DNA from: Mastigocoleus testarum BC008
GTDB taxonomy: Bacteria > Cyanobacteriota > Cyanobacteriia > Cyanobacteriales > Nostocaceae
Direction of reading: 5' to 3'
DNA: 64,000 nucleotides
Assembly: GCF_001456025.1 (NCBI RefSeq)
Contig: NZ_LMTZ01000002.1
Span: forward strand, 62,001-126,000
Below are positions 8,752-17,130 of the stretch, in pieces. The first letter of the stretch is position 1; every line of letters starts with the position of its first letter. A program made the translations under genes and the position numbers. The notes beneath the pieces were generated by a model. It was not told the DNA's origin. It saw only the letters and a program-made list of their open reading frames with translations, and searched no databases.

Positions 8752-9921
8752 ATGGAAATCCAAAAAGCAATCAGCGCTTCTTTACTACGTTTGCGGATGA
8801 AGTCTCCTTTCTTTGCCACTTTGGCGATGTTTGCTCAGTTTGTTCCTTCTCAAGAGATTGATTCTGCAGCAACTGATGGTAAAGATATATACTTTAATCC
8901 TGATTTCTTGCTGTCCCTGAGCCCAAATCAGCAGGATGCAATTTTATTACATGAGGTTTTGCATGCAGCATTACTCCATGTAACTCGCCGGGGGGTGCGC
9001 GATCGCGAGCTATGGAATGTTGCTGCTGATATTGTCATCAATGGCATAATTGCCCAACAGGGAATATTTGAATTACCTGCTGAAACTTTACGCGACCCCG
9101 ATCTAGAAAATCTCAGTGTTGAAGAAATTTACGAAATTTTGGCGAAAGACCGGGGAAGTTCTCCAGATTTAAGTAAACCTGATTTATTAGACAGACCGCC
9201 ACAGGATAGTTCGGGTAAAAGAGACAACGAAGGCGAACAAAGCAACAATGATAGTATGTCTCAAGCCAGAAAAGCTGCGATCGAGGCTAACTGGCAAAAT
9301 GCTTTACAACAAGCAGCAACGGTTATTCGAGCCACAGAAAAAGGAGATGTTCCCGCAGGAGTCAAGCGAGAATTAGGTAGTTTGAGCACCGCCCAAATTG
9401 ATTGGCGTACTTATCTTTGGCGCTATATGGTACAAACACCTACTGATTTTTCTGGGTTCGACCGTCGCTTTATTGGACGGGGTTTATATTTAGAAAGTTT
9501 GCAAGGTGAATCAGTTAATGTTTATGTATGCATAGATACTAGTGGTTCCGTTGATAGCGATATATTACAGGTATTTTTAGCTGAATTAAAAGGAATTCTT
9601 AATTCATATCCCCATCTCAAGTGCGAGCTTTACTACGCTGATGTTGATGTTTATGGACCCTATCAATTGCAAGCACATGCAGCTATACCCAAACCTGAAG
9701 GGGGTGGTGGAACGTCGTTTATCCCATTTTTTGAAAAAGTAGCAGTTAGTTGGGATGGTCAGAATCAAGCGGTTTGTGTTTACTTAACTGATGGTTATGG
9801 AACTTTTCCAGAGTGGAAACCAGAATTACCTGTGTTGTGGGTGGTAACTCCAGGAGGGGCTGAAACAGAAGATTTTCCCTTTGGGGAAGCAGTTCGACTA
9901 GGGATTAGAGTTAGTGTCTAA
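8752..9921 (+). CDS. DUF2201-like protein: metallopeptidase-like domain plus VWA-like domain
   Basis: A 389-residue protein. The N-terminal half contains HEVLHAALLH (H67, E68, H71, H76), a zincin-type HExxH motif typical of the DUF2201 putative metallopeptidase domain. A polar linker follows (about residues 137-175). The C-terminal third is a VWA-like domain with a MIDAS motif, CIDTSGSVDSD (D262), and later LTDGYGTFP. It is the expected partner of the upstream MoxR ATPase, which would couple ATP hydrolysis to the VWA domain's metal-dependent binding. Whether the HExxH site is an active protease is unknown. Start is the ATG at the end of a heptamer-repeat tract. Confidence 0.88.
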   Translation: MEIQKAISASLLRLRMKSPFFATLAMFAQFVPSQEIDSAATDGKDIYFNPDFLLSLSPNQQDAILLHEVLHAALLHVTRRGVRDRELWNVAADIVINGIIAQQGIFELPAETLRDPDLENLSVEEIYEILAKDRGSSPDLSKPDLLDRPPQDSSGKRDNEGEQSNNDSMSQARKAAIEANWQNALQQAATVIRATEKGDVPAGVKRELGSLSTAQIDWRTYLWRYMVQTPTDFSGFDRRFIGRGLYLESLQGESVNVYVCIDTSGSVDSDILQVFLAELKGILNSYPHLKCELYYADVDVYGPYQLQAHAAIPKPEGGGGTSFIPFFEKVAVSWDGQNQAVCVYLTDGYGTFPEWKPELPVLWVVTPGGAETEDFPFGEAVRLGIRVSV

Positions 9922-10009
9922 CATTTAGCATCATGTTCAATTAATTTTACAAAATGTTAAATTAATTTTGTCCGGGTATTTAAACAAGAAAGAATTTTCT
10001 GCTGGAAGA

Positions 10010-10624
10010 ATGAAGGTATTGCTAATTCACGGTCTTAGTCGAACACCCTTATCACTGCTTGGTCTTGAATGGTACTTACAACAAACTGGATGTACGACCG
10101 AACAGTTTGCTTACATCGCCTTTGCAGAAACATTTGAGTCTATCGTTGAGCGTCTTCGAATCCGTATTCAAAAAATAGCTAGTAAAGAGTCTTATGGGAT
10201 TGTTGCCCATTCCCTCGGGGGATTATTAATAAGAGCGGCTCTGGGTATAGGTTCCATTGAATTACCTAAACATATTGTCATGTTAGGTACGCCAAACCAA
10301 CTACCACGCCTCGCGCCCCATGCTTGGCGACTACCACCTTTTAGATGGTGGACAGGTCAGTGCGGATTAAACTTAACTAACCAGGCTTTCTTTACATCAC
10401 TTCCAGGAATTGAATCTCCTTACACAATTTTAGCTGGTACGGCAGGACCAAGAGGATCCTGGAGCCCGTTTGGAAATGAACTCAATGACGGTATTGTTGC
10501 TCTCAGTGAAACTCGACTATCCGACCAAGACCAAATAGTTCAGTTACCTGTCATGCATACCTTTATGATGAATAATTCTGTGGTCCAAAAGACAGTGGGA
10601 CGCATTTTATCTGCACATTATTAA
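10010..10624 (+). CDS. Alpha/beta hydrolase, lipase/esterase-like
   Basis: A 204-residue alpha/beta hydrolase. It begins with the oxyanion strand VLLIHGLSRTP and contains the nucleophile elbow AHSLGG. Candidate acid and base residues are in NDGIVALSE (Asp) and PVMHTFMM (His). The HG-motif and GHSLGG-like elbow resemble small PGAP1/EstA-type lipases. It has no signal peptide and is shorter than classical lipases, as the lid region is compact. I choose the ATG at 10010 because it starts directly before the first strand; an in-frame TTG at 9968 would add 14 residues of low homology value. It follows the VWA gene by 88 bases and could be co-transcribed. Substrate unknown. Confidence 0.8.
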   Translation: MKVLLIHGLSRTPLSLLGLEWYLQQTGCTTEQFAYIAFAETFESIVERLRIRIQKIASKESYGIVAHSLGGLLIRAALGIGSIELPKHIVMLGTPNQLPRLAPHAWRLPPFRWWTGQCGLNLTNQAFFTSLPGIESPYTILAGTAGPRGSWSPFGNELNDGIVALSETRLSDQDQIVQLPVMHTFMMNNSVVQKTVGRILSAHY

Positions 10625-10716
10625 AGTCAATAAGATTGCTTGATTCTAGGAGGAAAATTCTTTGAACAGTATTGCCCGCGCAGTCCCCATCTATATATTA
10701 ATTAGTTAAAATGTAT

Positions 10717-10739
10717 TTAGTCAAGGTCGGGACTAATTC
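10717..10739 (+). other. Hairpin before tnpB, possible left-end structure
   Basis: TTAGTC and GACTAA form a perfect 6-bp stem with an 8-base loop immediately before the TnpB start. IS200/IS605 elements carry subterminal hairpins at both ends, so this may lie in the left end of the element. The exact left cleavage site cannot be assigned. Confidence 0.35.
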
Positions 10740-12128
10740 ATGATGAGTAAAAAAATAACTAATACGCAATCTGTAGTAAGGACTGATGTCTGGAATTTAG
10801 TGGCGACATCAATTCAAAAACAGCAAATGATTGCAACTATAGAGGAATATCGCAGGTTTTTAAAACCTTTAGTTCTAATTGTTAATGCTCAATGGATTAG
10901 TCTTGATAGTTTGACTTCCAAAGAACGGATTAATGCAGTGGAGAGGATGATTCACAGGACTGTTAAAAATCCTCATCCTAAGCATTTATATTTCCAAAAA
11001 ATCATTGATAAATACCCGTCTTTTAGGAAGTTTCCAAGTTACCTAAGACGTGCTGCTATTTCTGATGCTATCGGTATAGTATCTAGCTTTCATACTAGGT
11101 ACAAAGAATGGCAATCAGGCATTAGAAAAAAACGCCAATCCTCACCACCAAAATTGACAGCAATGTGTAATTCTTACCCAGCATTGTATAAAGGTCAGCA
11201 GGTAAGGTATGGATTAAATTATAAAACTGTTGATATTAAAGTTTGGAATGGATTTGATTGGATATGGTTGACTAAAATTCCGATCATAAAACATGGTTTA
11301 AATCGCCATTTAGTTGAGGGGAACAAGATACAATCACCTGCATTGGTGGTAAATAAAAATAAATGCCAACTTTCTATGCCTGTTCAGATAAAGAAAGTTG
11401 TTTTCGAAGAATCCGACTTTGTTTGCAGTGTTGATATGGGTATAAACAATGCTGCAACAGCATCTATAGTGGGTAGAGACGGTACTGTAAAAGCTAGGAA
11501 TTTTGTTAATCCTGCTAGAGACATAGACCGACGAAATCAACGACGGATGATGATTGCAAAAAAATCTAAGCAGACTAGAGATATTACAAAGTCAGACTTC
11601 ATCAAAGGTTTTTGTAGAGGACTTTATCGTAAATCAGCTAACATCAACCTGGAGATTTCTCGCAAAGTGGTGCGAGGTATTGTTAGTTTTGCCAAGTCTC
11701 ATAATATCAAATTAATTGTATTTGAGAATTTAGCAGGCTGGAAAGCTAAAGCTGGAAGGAAAAAGTCTTTACAAAAACAAAAATTCCATCTTTGGTGTCA
11801 TAGAAAAATTGTGGAGTTGACACAAGATAGATGGATGGAATTGGGTGGTAAAGTTGTTTTTGTTAACCCGAAATATACCAGCGCCTATGCCTTTGATGGT
11901 AGTGGTAAAGTTAAGAGGAGCAAGATTAATTATTCCCTTTGTCGCTTCAGTAATGGGAAGAATTACAATGCAGATCTAAATGCCAGTTACAACATAGGTG
12001 CTAGGTATTGGTACAGCTATATTTTGGGTGATAAAAACTTTTCTAGAGTGTTCGTAGGCAAAAGTTCCAACGACACACTGAGAACGCCAGTAACTCTGGA
12101 AACGTTGCGTAGTCTAAAAGCTGCATAG
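10740..12128 (+). CDS. TnpB-type RuvC nuclease (IS200/IS605-like, lone TnpB)
   Basis: A 462-residue protein of the TnpB/IS1341 group, an RNA-guided DNA endonuclease ancestral to Cas12. The split RuvC site is intact: D232 in SVDMGINN, E329 in VFENLAG, D412 in NADLNASYNIGARY. A basic N-terminal half would bind the guide RNA. The usual CxxC...CxxC zinc-finger between RuvC-II and -III is replaced by TSAYAFDGSGKV...YSLCRF, with a single Cys, as in a subset of cyanobacterial TnpB proteins. No TnpA (HUH transposase) is adjacent, so mobility would need a helper. The right-end hairpin at 12139-12169 and the TTCAA at 12171 are probable parts of the element and of its omega RNA. Confidence 0.85.
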   Translation: MMSKKITNTQSVVRTDVWNLVATSIQKQQMIATIEEYRRFLKPLVLIVNAQWISLDSLTSKERINAVERMIHRTVKNPHPKHLYFQKIIDKYPSFRKFPSYLRRAAISDAIGIVSSFHTRYKEWQSGIRKKRQSSPPKLTAMCNSYPALYKGQQVRYGLNYKTVDIKVWNGFDWIWLTKIPIIKHGLNRHLVEGNKIQSPALVVNKNKCQLSMPVQIKKVVFEESDFVCSVDMGINNAATASIVGRDGTVKARNFVNPARDIDRRNQRRMMIAKKSKQTRDITKSDFIKGFCRGLYRKSANINLEISRKVVRGIVSFAKSHNIKLIVFENLAGWKAKAGRKKSLQKQKFHLWCHRKIVELTQDRWMELGGKVVFVNPKYTSAYAFDGSGKVKRSKINYSLCRFSNGKNYNADLNASYNIGARYWYSYILGDKNFSRVFVGKSSNDTLRTPVTLETLRSLKAA

Positions 12129-12175
12129 CGGATGAATCCTCAACTATAACGTTAGTTTAGTTGGGGTGCGTTCAA
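12090..12175 (+). ncRNA. Predicted omega RNA 3' part / element right end
   Basis: TnpB guide RNAs derive from the 3' end of tnpB and the right end of the element. Here CCTCAACTA and TAGTTGGGG form a 9-bp stem (one G-U) at about 12138-12166, followed by TGCG and TTCAA at 12171-12175. By analogy the guide would begin just after the right-end cleavage site, in sequence matching the end of the acyltransferase gene. The 5' limit is arbitrary and the boundary is inferred. Confidence 0.4.
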
Positions 12176-13095
12176 GCCAGACCTTCTTCTTCTTGAACTA
12201 ATCGATCTAGTTGCTGTTGCATTAGATTATAAACCTTCCTATAACACTGGTAGACATATTCTCGATCGCGAGCTGCTTTCTTACCATATCTATCGAATAC
12301 AATAGCCGGACATACCCGAGTGTGCAATTTAATTGGTAAAGGAATATTAGGCAACGGACCAACAGCAATCCCCCAAGGTAAACCCAGGTAAATTGGAAAT
12401 ACACCAGGATCTATTCCCCATAACCATGGCATACCCAACTGATGTAGTTGCTTCAATTGAGGGTACAGATTTGCAATCACAAATAAGGTGGAATGAGCCC
12501 CATGAGAAATAAGTGGGATAATTGGAACTTCTTCCATTAAGGCTAGTTTGATAAATCCTTTATTGCCACAGAAATATATCTTGTTTCGCATAGAGTAGGG
12601 GCGAAATACATCTTGAGCCCCTCCTGGATAGATTAAAACAGTAGCACCCCGACGCAGTGCCGCTTTAGCCATTTTAGGATGTGCTTGAATGGTGCCTATT
12701 TGAGTTGCTAAACGACCGAAACACGGTAGGAATTGCCATATTTTTGGTTCCATTAAGGCATAGGCTATGCGGTCTGTGCCAAATTTTCTAAACCAATCAT
12801 AGGTCATCATCATGGTGTCAGGAATTGCTAATCCACCATTATGAGAACCAATCAATAGTACTTTTCCTGTTTTTGGGATATGTTCCCACCCATCGGTTTG
12901 CACCCGGAAATAATATTTGTATAGCCAGCTAAAAAAAGGCATTAGCTTTTCAATTATCTGGGGGTCTCGATCATCCAATGACCATCCTGTGAGGGTATTG
13001 GCTCCAGCTAAAGATGCTTTTAAGTATAAATTTGTCAAAGTTCCCAAGGATTGAATTACAGAACTCAGATTTGGGTCTTTAGATATTTCATTCAT
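12172..13095 (-). CDS. Lysophospholipid acyltransferase (LPLAT/MGAT-like)
   Basis: A 307-residue acyltransferase of the PlsC superfamily. The catalytic block is SHNGGLAIPD (His and Asp in a variant HxxxxD arrangement), followed by the glycerol-phosphate binding block VLIYPGGAQDVFRPY and the later VPIIPLISHGAHST, as in LPLAT_MGAT-like cyanobacterial proteins. It would transfer acyl groups to lysolipid or diacylglycerol-type acceptors at the membrane. Its stop codon (TGA read from 12174 to 12172) falls inside the TTCAA that probably ends the TnpB element, so the element may have set the present C-terminus (LVQEEEGLA). That end still looks of normal length, so function is probably intact. Confidence 0.85.
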   Translation of the reverse strand: MNEISKDPNLSSVIQSLGTLTNLYLKASLAGANTLTGWSLDDRDPQIIEKLMPFFSWLYKYYFRVQTDGWEHIPKTGKVLLIGSHNGGLAIPDTMMMTYDWFRKFGTDRIAYALMEPKIWQFLPCFGRLATQIGTIQAHPKMAKAALRRGATVLIYPGGAQDVFRPYSMRNKIYFCGNKGFIKLALMEEVPIIPLISHGAHSTLFVIANLYPQLKQLHQLGMPWLWGIDPGVFPIYLGLPWGIAVGPLPNIPLPIKLHTRVCPAIVFDRYGKKAARDREYVYQCYRKVYNLMQQQLDRLVQEEEGLA

Positions 13096-13813
13096 CTCTT
13101 TTCATCGGTGAGATGTCGATAAATATATATAAAGCTTCGCTAGACTTACAGAGGATCTCACCACCACTTAACTCTGTAAGTATTTTGATATTGTGATACT
13201 CAGTTCGGTTGACTAGTAATTAATCTAACCTTAAAGTATTAAATACTACTAATACTACATACTTTTATTTTAGTTTATTTTAAACTCAATAAAACGAAAC
13301 GATGATATTTTTTTACAAGAAGTTGACAGAAGCTATATTAGAGCTCTCCGGAAATTGAATATGCATAACCCAAAATCTTTGTAGAGCGATTGAGGAGGGG
13401 TTAGGTTTTCCCCTCCACAAAACATAAAAGAAACTTACGCTGACAAAATCAAAAAGTACAATTTTATAAGCTTTCGAGCACAAGTTTCTTAGGAGACGTA
13501 CCATAGTACGTCTCTACATTCTTTTCCGGAGATGTCTATTTTAAAACCCACGATCGGTATTAATAATAAGCCTGTGATATAAACCGATAAAGTTGGATGC
13601 CCAAAAAAGCTTTTTCTGCTAATAAAAATACTTCTGGAATTGATAGCGATCGAGTTGATTAATTATTTGTAGCAGTTATCAGCTTGATGAAATGCCTTTA
13701 CTTCTCACCCTGATTTTACCTGTCTTATTACTCTATATTTTTTTGGTAAGGATAAGGATTGAGGTGAGATTTGTAATTTCCTAATTCTATCAATTTCCCC
13801 TTATTCCCTAATC
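13096..13813. repeat. Intergenic region with hairpins and palindromic repeat
   Basis: A 718-base spacer. GGAGGGG and CCCCTCC form a hairpin at 13394-13416. The arms GAGACGTAC/GTACGTCTC with a CATA loop form a palindrome at about 13492-13513, of the same type as that at 3190. A frame at 13691-13783 would encode a 30-residue hydrophobic peptide (MPLLLTLILPVLLLYIFLV...), but it has no Shine-Dalgarno and is uncertain. Confidence 0.5.
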
Positions 13814-16800
13814 ATGTCTGTCTTCACCCGCATTAAACGAAAAATTTCCCTTTTTCTAGTTTTCACTTTTACTATTTGCCTTATTCTTCTACCCAACCTA
13901 ACCCGGGTAAATGCTCAAAAAGTATCTCAGCCTAAGCCACAAGACTGGCATATTAACGGCATTATGGCTGCTCTTGACGATAGCGATCCTAAAGTTCAGG
14001 GATTTGCTTTGAGGAAATTAGGTGAATATGATACGAAGGACTTAAAAGCAATACTTAAGCAACCCAAGGATATTGCTCAAATAGCTATCAAACTTCTCAC
14101 AGATAAAAATGTTGAATTAGAGGTTCGTCGCGATGCAGTAGGAGCTTTGAAAAATTTGGGGGATGCTGCTAAACCCTACCTCAAAGACATGCTTGAATTA
14201 GTCAAAGATACAAGTCTTGATCCTGGACTTCGTTACAGTACAGTTGAAGTGTTCGGTAGTTTGGGAAGTGCAGCTAAACCTTATGTTGAAGAAATTGCTG
14301 ATATCCTCACAAATAAAAACCTTGACTTTGGAGTTCGTGCTGGTGCAGTAAGAGCTTTGGGGAATTTGGGAGAGCTTACCCAACCTTATGTTGAGGATAT
14401 CGCCGACATCCTTAAAGATAAAACTGCTGATGACTTGGTTCGTGCTGGTGCAGTAAGAGCTTTGGGGAATTTGGGGGATGCTGCTAAACCCTACGTCAAA
14501 GATATCCTGAAGTTCCTCAAAGATGAAACCGTTGGCTCTCAAGTCCGTGGTAATGCGACAGAAGCCTTGGTAAATTTAGGGGATATTGCTAAACCCTATA
14601 TCGGAGATATTTTTGAGTTACTCAAAGATCAAAAAATCGATTTCATAGTTCGTGGCGCTGCAGCATCTGCTTTTGGGAAAATGGGGGATGCTACTATACC
14701 CTACGTCCAAGAAATTCTTGAACTCCTTAAAGATAAAACTGTTGATCAAATTACTCGTTTTATTATGGGTTCAGCATTGACGAATTTAGGGGATCTTGCT
14801 AAACCCTATGTCCAAGACATCGTTGATATTCTCCAAGATAAAACCGTTGACTTTCAAATCCGTGACATTGCAATACAAGCATTAGGAAATTTGGGGGATG
14901 CAACTAAACCCTACATCAAAAACATTGTTGATATCCTTAAAGATAAAAGTCTTGAATTATACCTTCGTGGTAGTGCAGCAAGAGCTTTAGGTAATTTAGG
15001 GGAGGTCGCTAAAGACTACATCGAAGACATCGGCAATATCCTTAAATATAAAGCCAAAACTCTTAATGAATCAAACCTCCGTGGTACTGCATTAGAAGCT
15101 TTGGGAAATTTAGGGGAGGCTGCTAAACTCTATGTCAAAGATATCCTTTACATTCTCAAAGATAAAACCATCAATTATTCGGATCGTAAAATTGCAGCAG
15201 AAGCTTTAAGGAACATAAAACAAAAGCCGCTGGAGCTAAAAGAATTTCTAATTGTACTTAATAATGCTTATTACGACAGTCTATCAACTATCCCACAATG
15301 GCGTTTTTTAGGTTATTTTGTGAGTGGTGGTAGTGATGAAGCAAAAACCTTAATCAAATGGCTTGCTTATCCTCAAACAACTCCAGAAAAACTCACCCAT
15401 TCAGAAGCTGTGAAAACACTGAAATTATTTCTCAAAGTCTGGGAAGTAATTACCAGTGAAGACTTAACAGAATTACGAAATGATTTAGCAGAAAAAATAG
15501 CAGTAGTTGCAGCTAACAAAAACGTTGTTTGGGAAACTCAAGATATTACCTTACTTGGACAGCACTACAAGAACCTCAAACAAATCAACTCTACGAACGC
15601 TGAAACAATACAGTCAGTAATAATTAACCTGGAAGGTTGGCGATGGTTTTTCAACTTTAGAAACATCATCTTAACTCACGCAGCTTTTTGGCTTGCTCTA
15701 ATCTTTGCTTATCCCAAATCTCCCCAAATTCAAGCCATCTTCTTCTGGAATCCTTGGGTCAGAAGGATTGCTGGTATGGGTTACGTTGGTTTTCTCCTTA
15801 CCTGGGTTCCTTTTCTGCGTCGCAAATTATTAGAACCTTTTCAACGTTCATTATTAGCAGATGCACGGTTAGATAATTTTACTGAAGCAACTTACTTTCC
15901 TGAATCTTGCGTCAAACCTCCTGCTTCTGACAAAATCGTTCCTATTACCAAAGCCTTACCCACCGTCAAAGGACAAATTGTTTTAGAAGGTGATTCTGGT
16001 TTAGGTAAGTCGATGTTTTTGTGTCATTTACTCAAAAATACATCCAATATTGCCGTTTATTTACCTGCATACAAGTGCGAAAAAGGTGTAATTGAAGCCA
16101 TTCAAGAAAAACTTCGCGGACAAGCACAGGATATCAACTTCTTAAAAAGCCTTATTTATAGCGGTGCAATTGATATTTATATTGATGGACTGAATGAAGT
16201 CACCGCCGATACGCGATCGCAAATTAAACAATTTGTGGAAAGCTATTTTCACTGTAATGTCATTATGACCACCCAACCACTGCAGTGGGAACCACCTTCC
16301 ACCGCCAAGATATTTATCTTAAAACCTTTAACAAAACAACAAATTAGTCAGTTTTTGATTTCTCGTTCTTTGCGTCTTCCTGCAGATGCAAAAATTACAG
16401 ACGATTCGTACAAACAAGCTTGTAAAAATTATCTGGGAAAAATTCTTGACCCACAACAACCAGCAACAGAATTAGAAGCAAACTATCGGGTACTTTCTAA
16501 CCCAATGGATCTAACCTTGATATCTCAAATGTTATCCCAAGGCGAACATCCGGATTTGTTTCGTTTGCAAGAACAACAATATAACTTAATGGCGTGGGAA
16601 TACAAACGGGAATGGAAACATAATTTTCCCCTGAAGAAATTTTCCCAAAGAGTATACCAACAGCGAATCAATGACGAAAGTGCAATTCTAGCTGATGAAT
16701 TTGACCAAGAAGTTTTAAGTATGGAAGACCAAAAATATAAAATGGTCGTCAGTCGTCAGTGGAAAAACAAAGATGGCGAAACCAAAAAAGAGTGGTATTT

Positions 16801-17044
16801 CCGTCATGATAAAATCATGGAATTCTTTATCGTGCAGAACTTCTTAGGTGATTCAACCGAAGCCAAAGAACGTCAAAGCAAACACATGGATGACCCAAGA
16901 TTTCGCGGTGTTTACTTCCTACTAGCTAAATTACTTCCTTTAGAGCAAGCCCAGGAATTACGCGAAAACTTAATTCAATACGCCGTTGACACCAAGGACC
17001 ATACCGTTATGGATACTTACGTGCAATTGTTGCGATTGAGGTAG
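13814..17044 (+). CDS. HEAT-repeat / membrane / NACHT-like NTPase (STAND-type)
   Basis: A 1076-residue protein. Residues 1-34 form a signal-like segment ending VNAQ. Residues about 40-470 contain about ten HEAT-like repeats of 38-40 residues (GNLGDAAKPYVKDILKFLKD, then VRAGAVRAL). Two hydrophobic segments lie near 616-636 and 651-669. A NACHT-like NTPase follows: Walker A GDSGLGKS at 726-733, Walker B IYIDGLNE (D791), then a helical and winged-helix-like tail with WYFRHDKIMEFF. STAND NTPases are ligand-triggered switches, many in bacterial defence or programmed cell death. The architecture suggests an envelope sensor linked to an NTPase, but an even number of later segments makes the topology puzzling. 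A convergent TPR membrane gene follows. Confidence 0.82.
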   Translation: MSVFTRIKRKISLFLVFTFTICLILLPNLTRVNAQKVSQPKPQDWHINGIMAALDDSDPKVQGFALRKLGEYDTKDLKAILKQPKDIAQIAIKLLTDKNVELEVRRDAVGALKNLGDAAKPYLKDMLELVKDTSLDPGLRYSTVEVFGSLGSAAKPYVEEIADILTNKNLDFGVRAGAVRALGNLGELTQPYVEDIADILKDKTADDLVRAGAVRALGNLGDAAKPYVKDILKFLKDETVGSQVRGNATEALVNLGDIAKPYIGDIFELLKDQKIDFIVRGAAASAFGKMGDATIPYVQEILELLKDKTVDQITRFIMGSALTNLGDLAKPYVQDIVDILQDKTVDFQIRDIAIQALGNLGDATKPYIKNIVDILKDKSLELYLRGSAARALGNLGEVAKDYIEDIGNILKYKAKTLNESNLRGTALEALGNLGEAAKLYVKDILYILKDKTINYSDRKIAAEALRNIKQKPLELKEFLIVLNNAYYDSLSTIPQWRFLGYFVSGGSDEAKTLIKWLAYPQTTPEKLTHSEAVKTLKLFLKVWEVITSEDLTELRNDLAEKIAVVAANKNVVWETQDITLLGQHYKNLKQINSTNAETIQSVIINLEGWRWFFNFRNIILTHAAFWLALIFAYPKSPQIQAIFFWNPWVRRIAGMGYVGFLLTWVPFLRRKLLEPFQRSLLADARLDNFTEATYFPESCVKPPASDKIVPITKALPTVKGQIVLEGDSGLGKSMFLCHLLKNTSNIAVYLPAYKCEKGVIEAIQEKLRGQAQDINFLKSLIYSGAIDIYIDGLNEVTADTRSQIKQFVESYFHCNVIMTTQPLQWEPPSTAKIFILKPLTKQQISQFLISRSLRLPADAKITDDSYKQACKNYLGKILDPQQPATELEANYRVLSNPMDLTLISQMLSQGEHPDLFRLQEQQYNLMAWEYKREWKHNFPLKKFSQRVYQQRINDESAILADEFDQEVLSMEDQKYKMVVSRQWKNKDGETKKEWYFRHDKIMEFFIVQNFLGDSTEAKERQSKHMDDPRFRGVYFLLAKLLPLEQAQELRENLIQYAVDTKDHTVMDTYVQLLRLR

Positions 17045-17130
17045 GTGGACAAAAATATTTATATTATGGCGCTAAGTAGTGCTATACCTATTTTTTCAAT
17101 ATTCAAACTGGATTCCTATATAAATACAAA

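Noticed and set aside
10740..12128. Cas12-type effector
   Set aside because: The size, RuvC arrangement and lack of a CRISPR array point to TnpB, not a CRISPR effector.
13313..13504. 63-residue frame on the minus strand
   Set aside because: It reads through a hairpin and a dispersed palindrome, has no ribosome binding site and looks like repeat-derived sequence.
13691..13783. 30-residue hydrophobic frame upstream of the HEAT/NACHT gene
   Set aside because: It looks like a small membrane peptide but matches no known photosystem or cytochrome subunit and has no Shine-Dalgarno.
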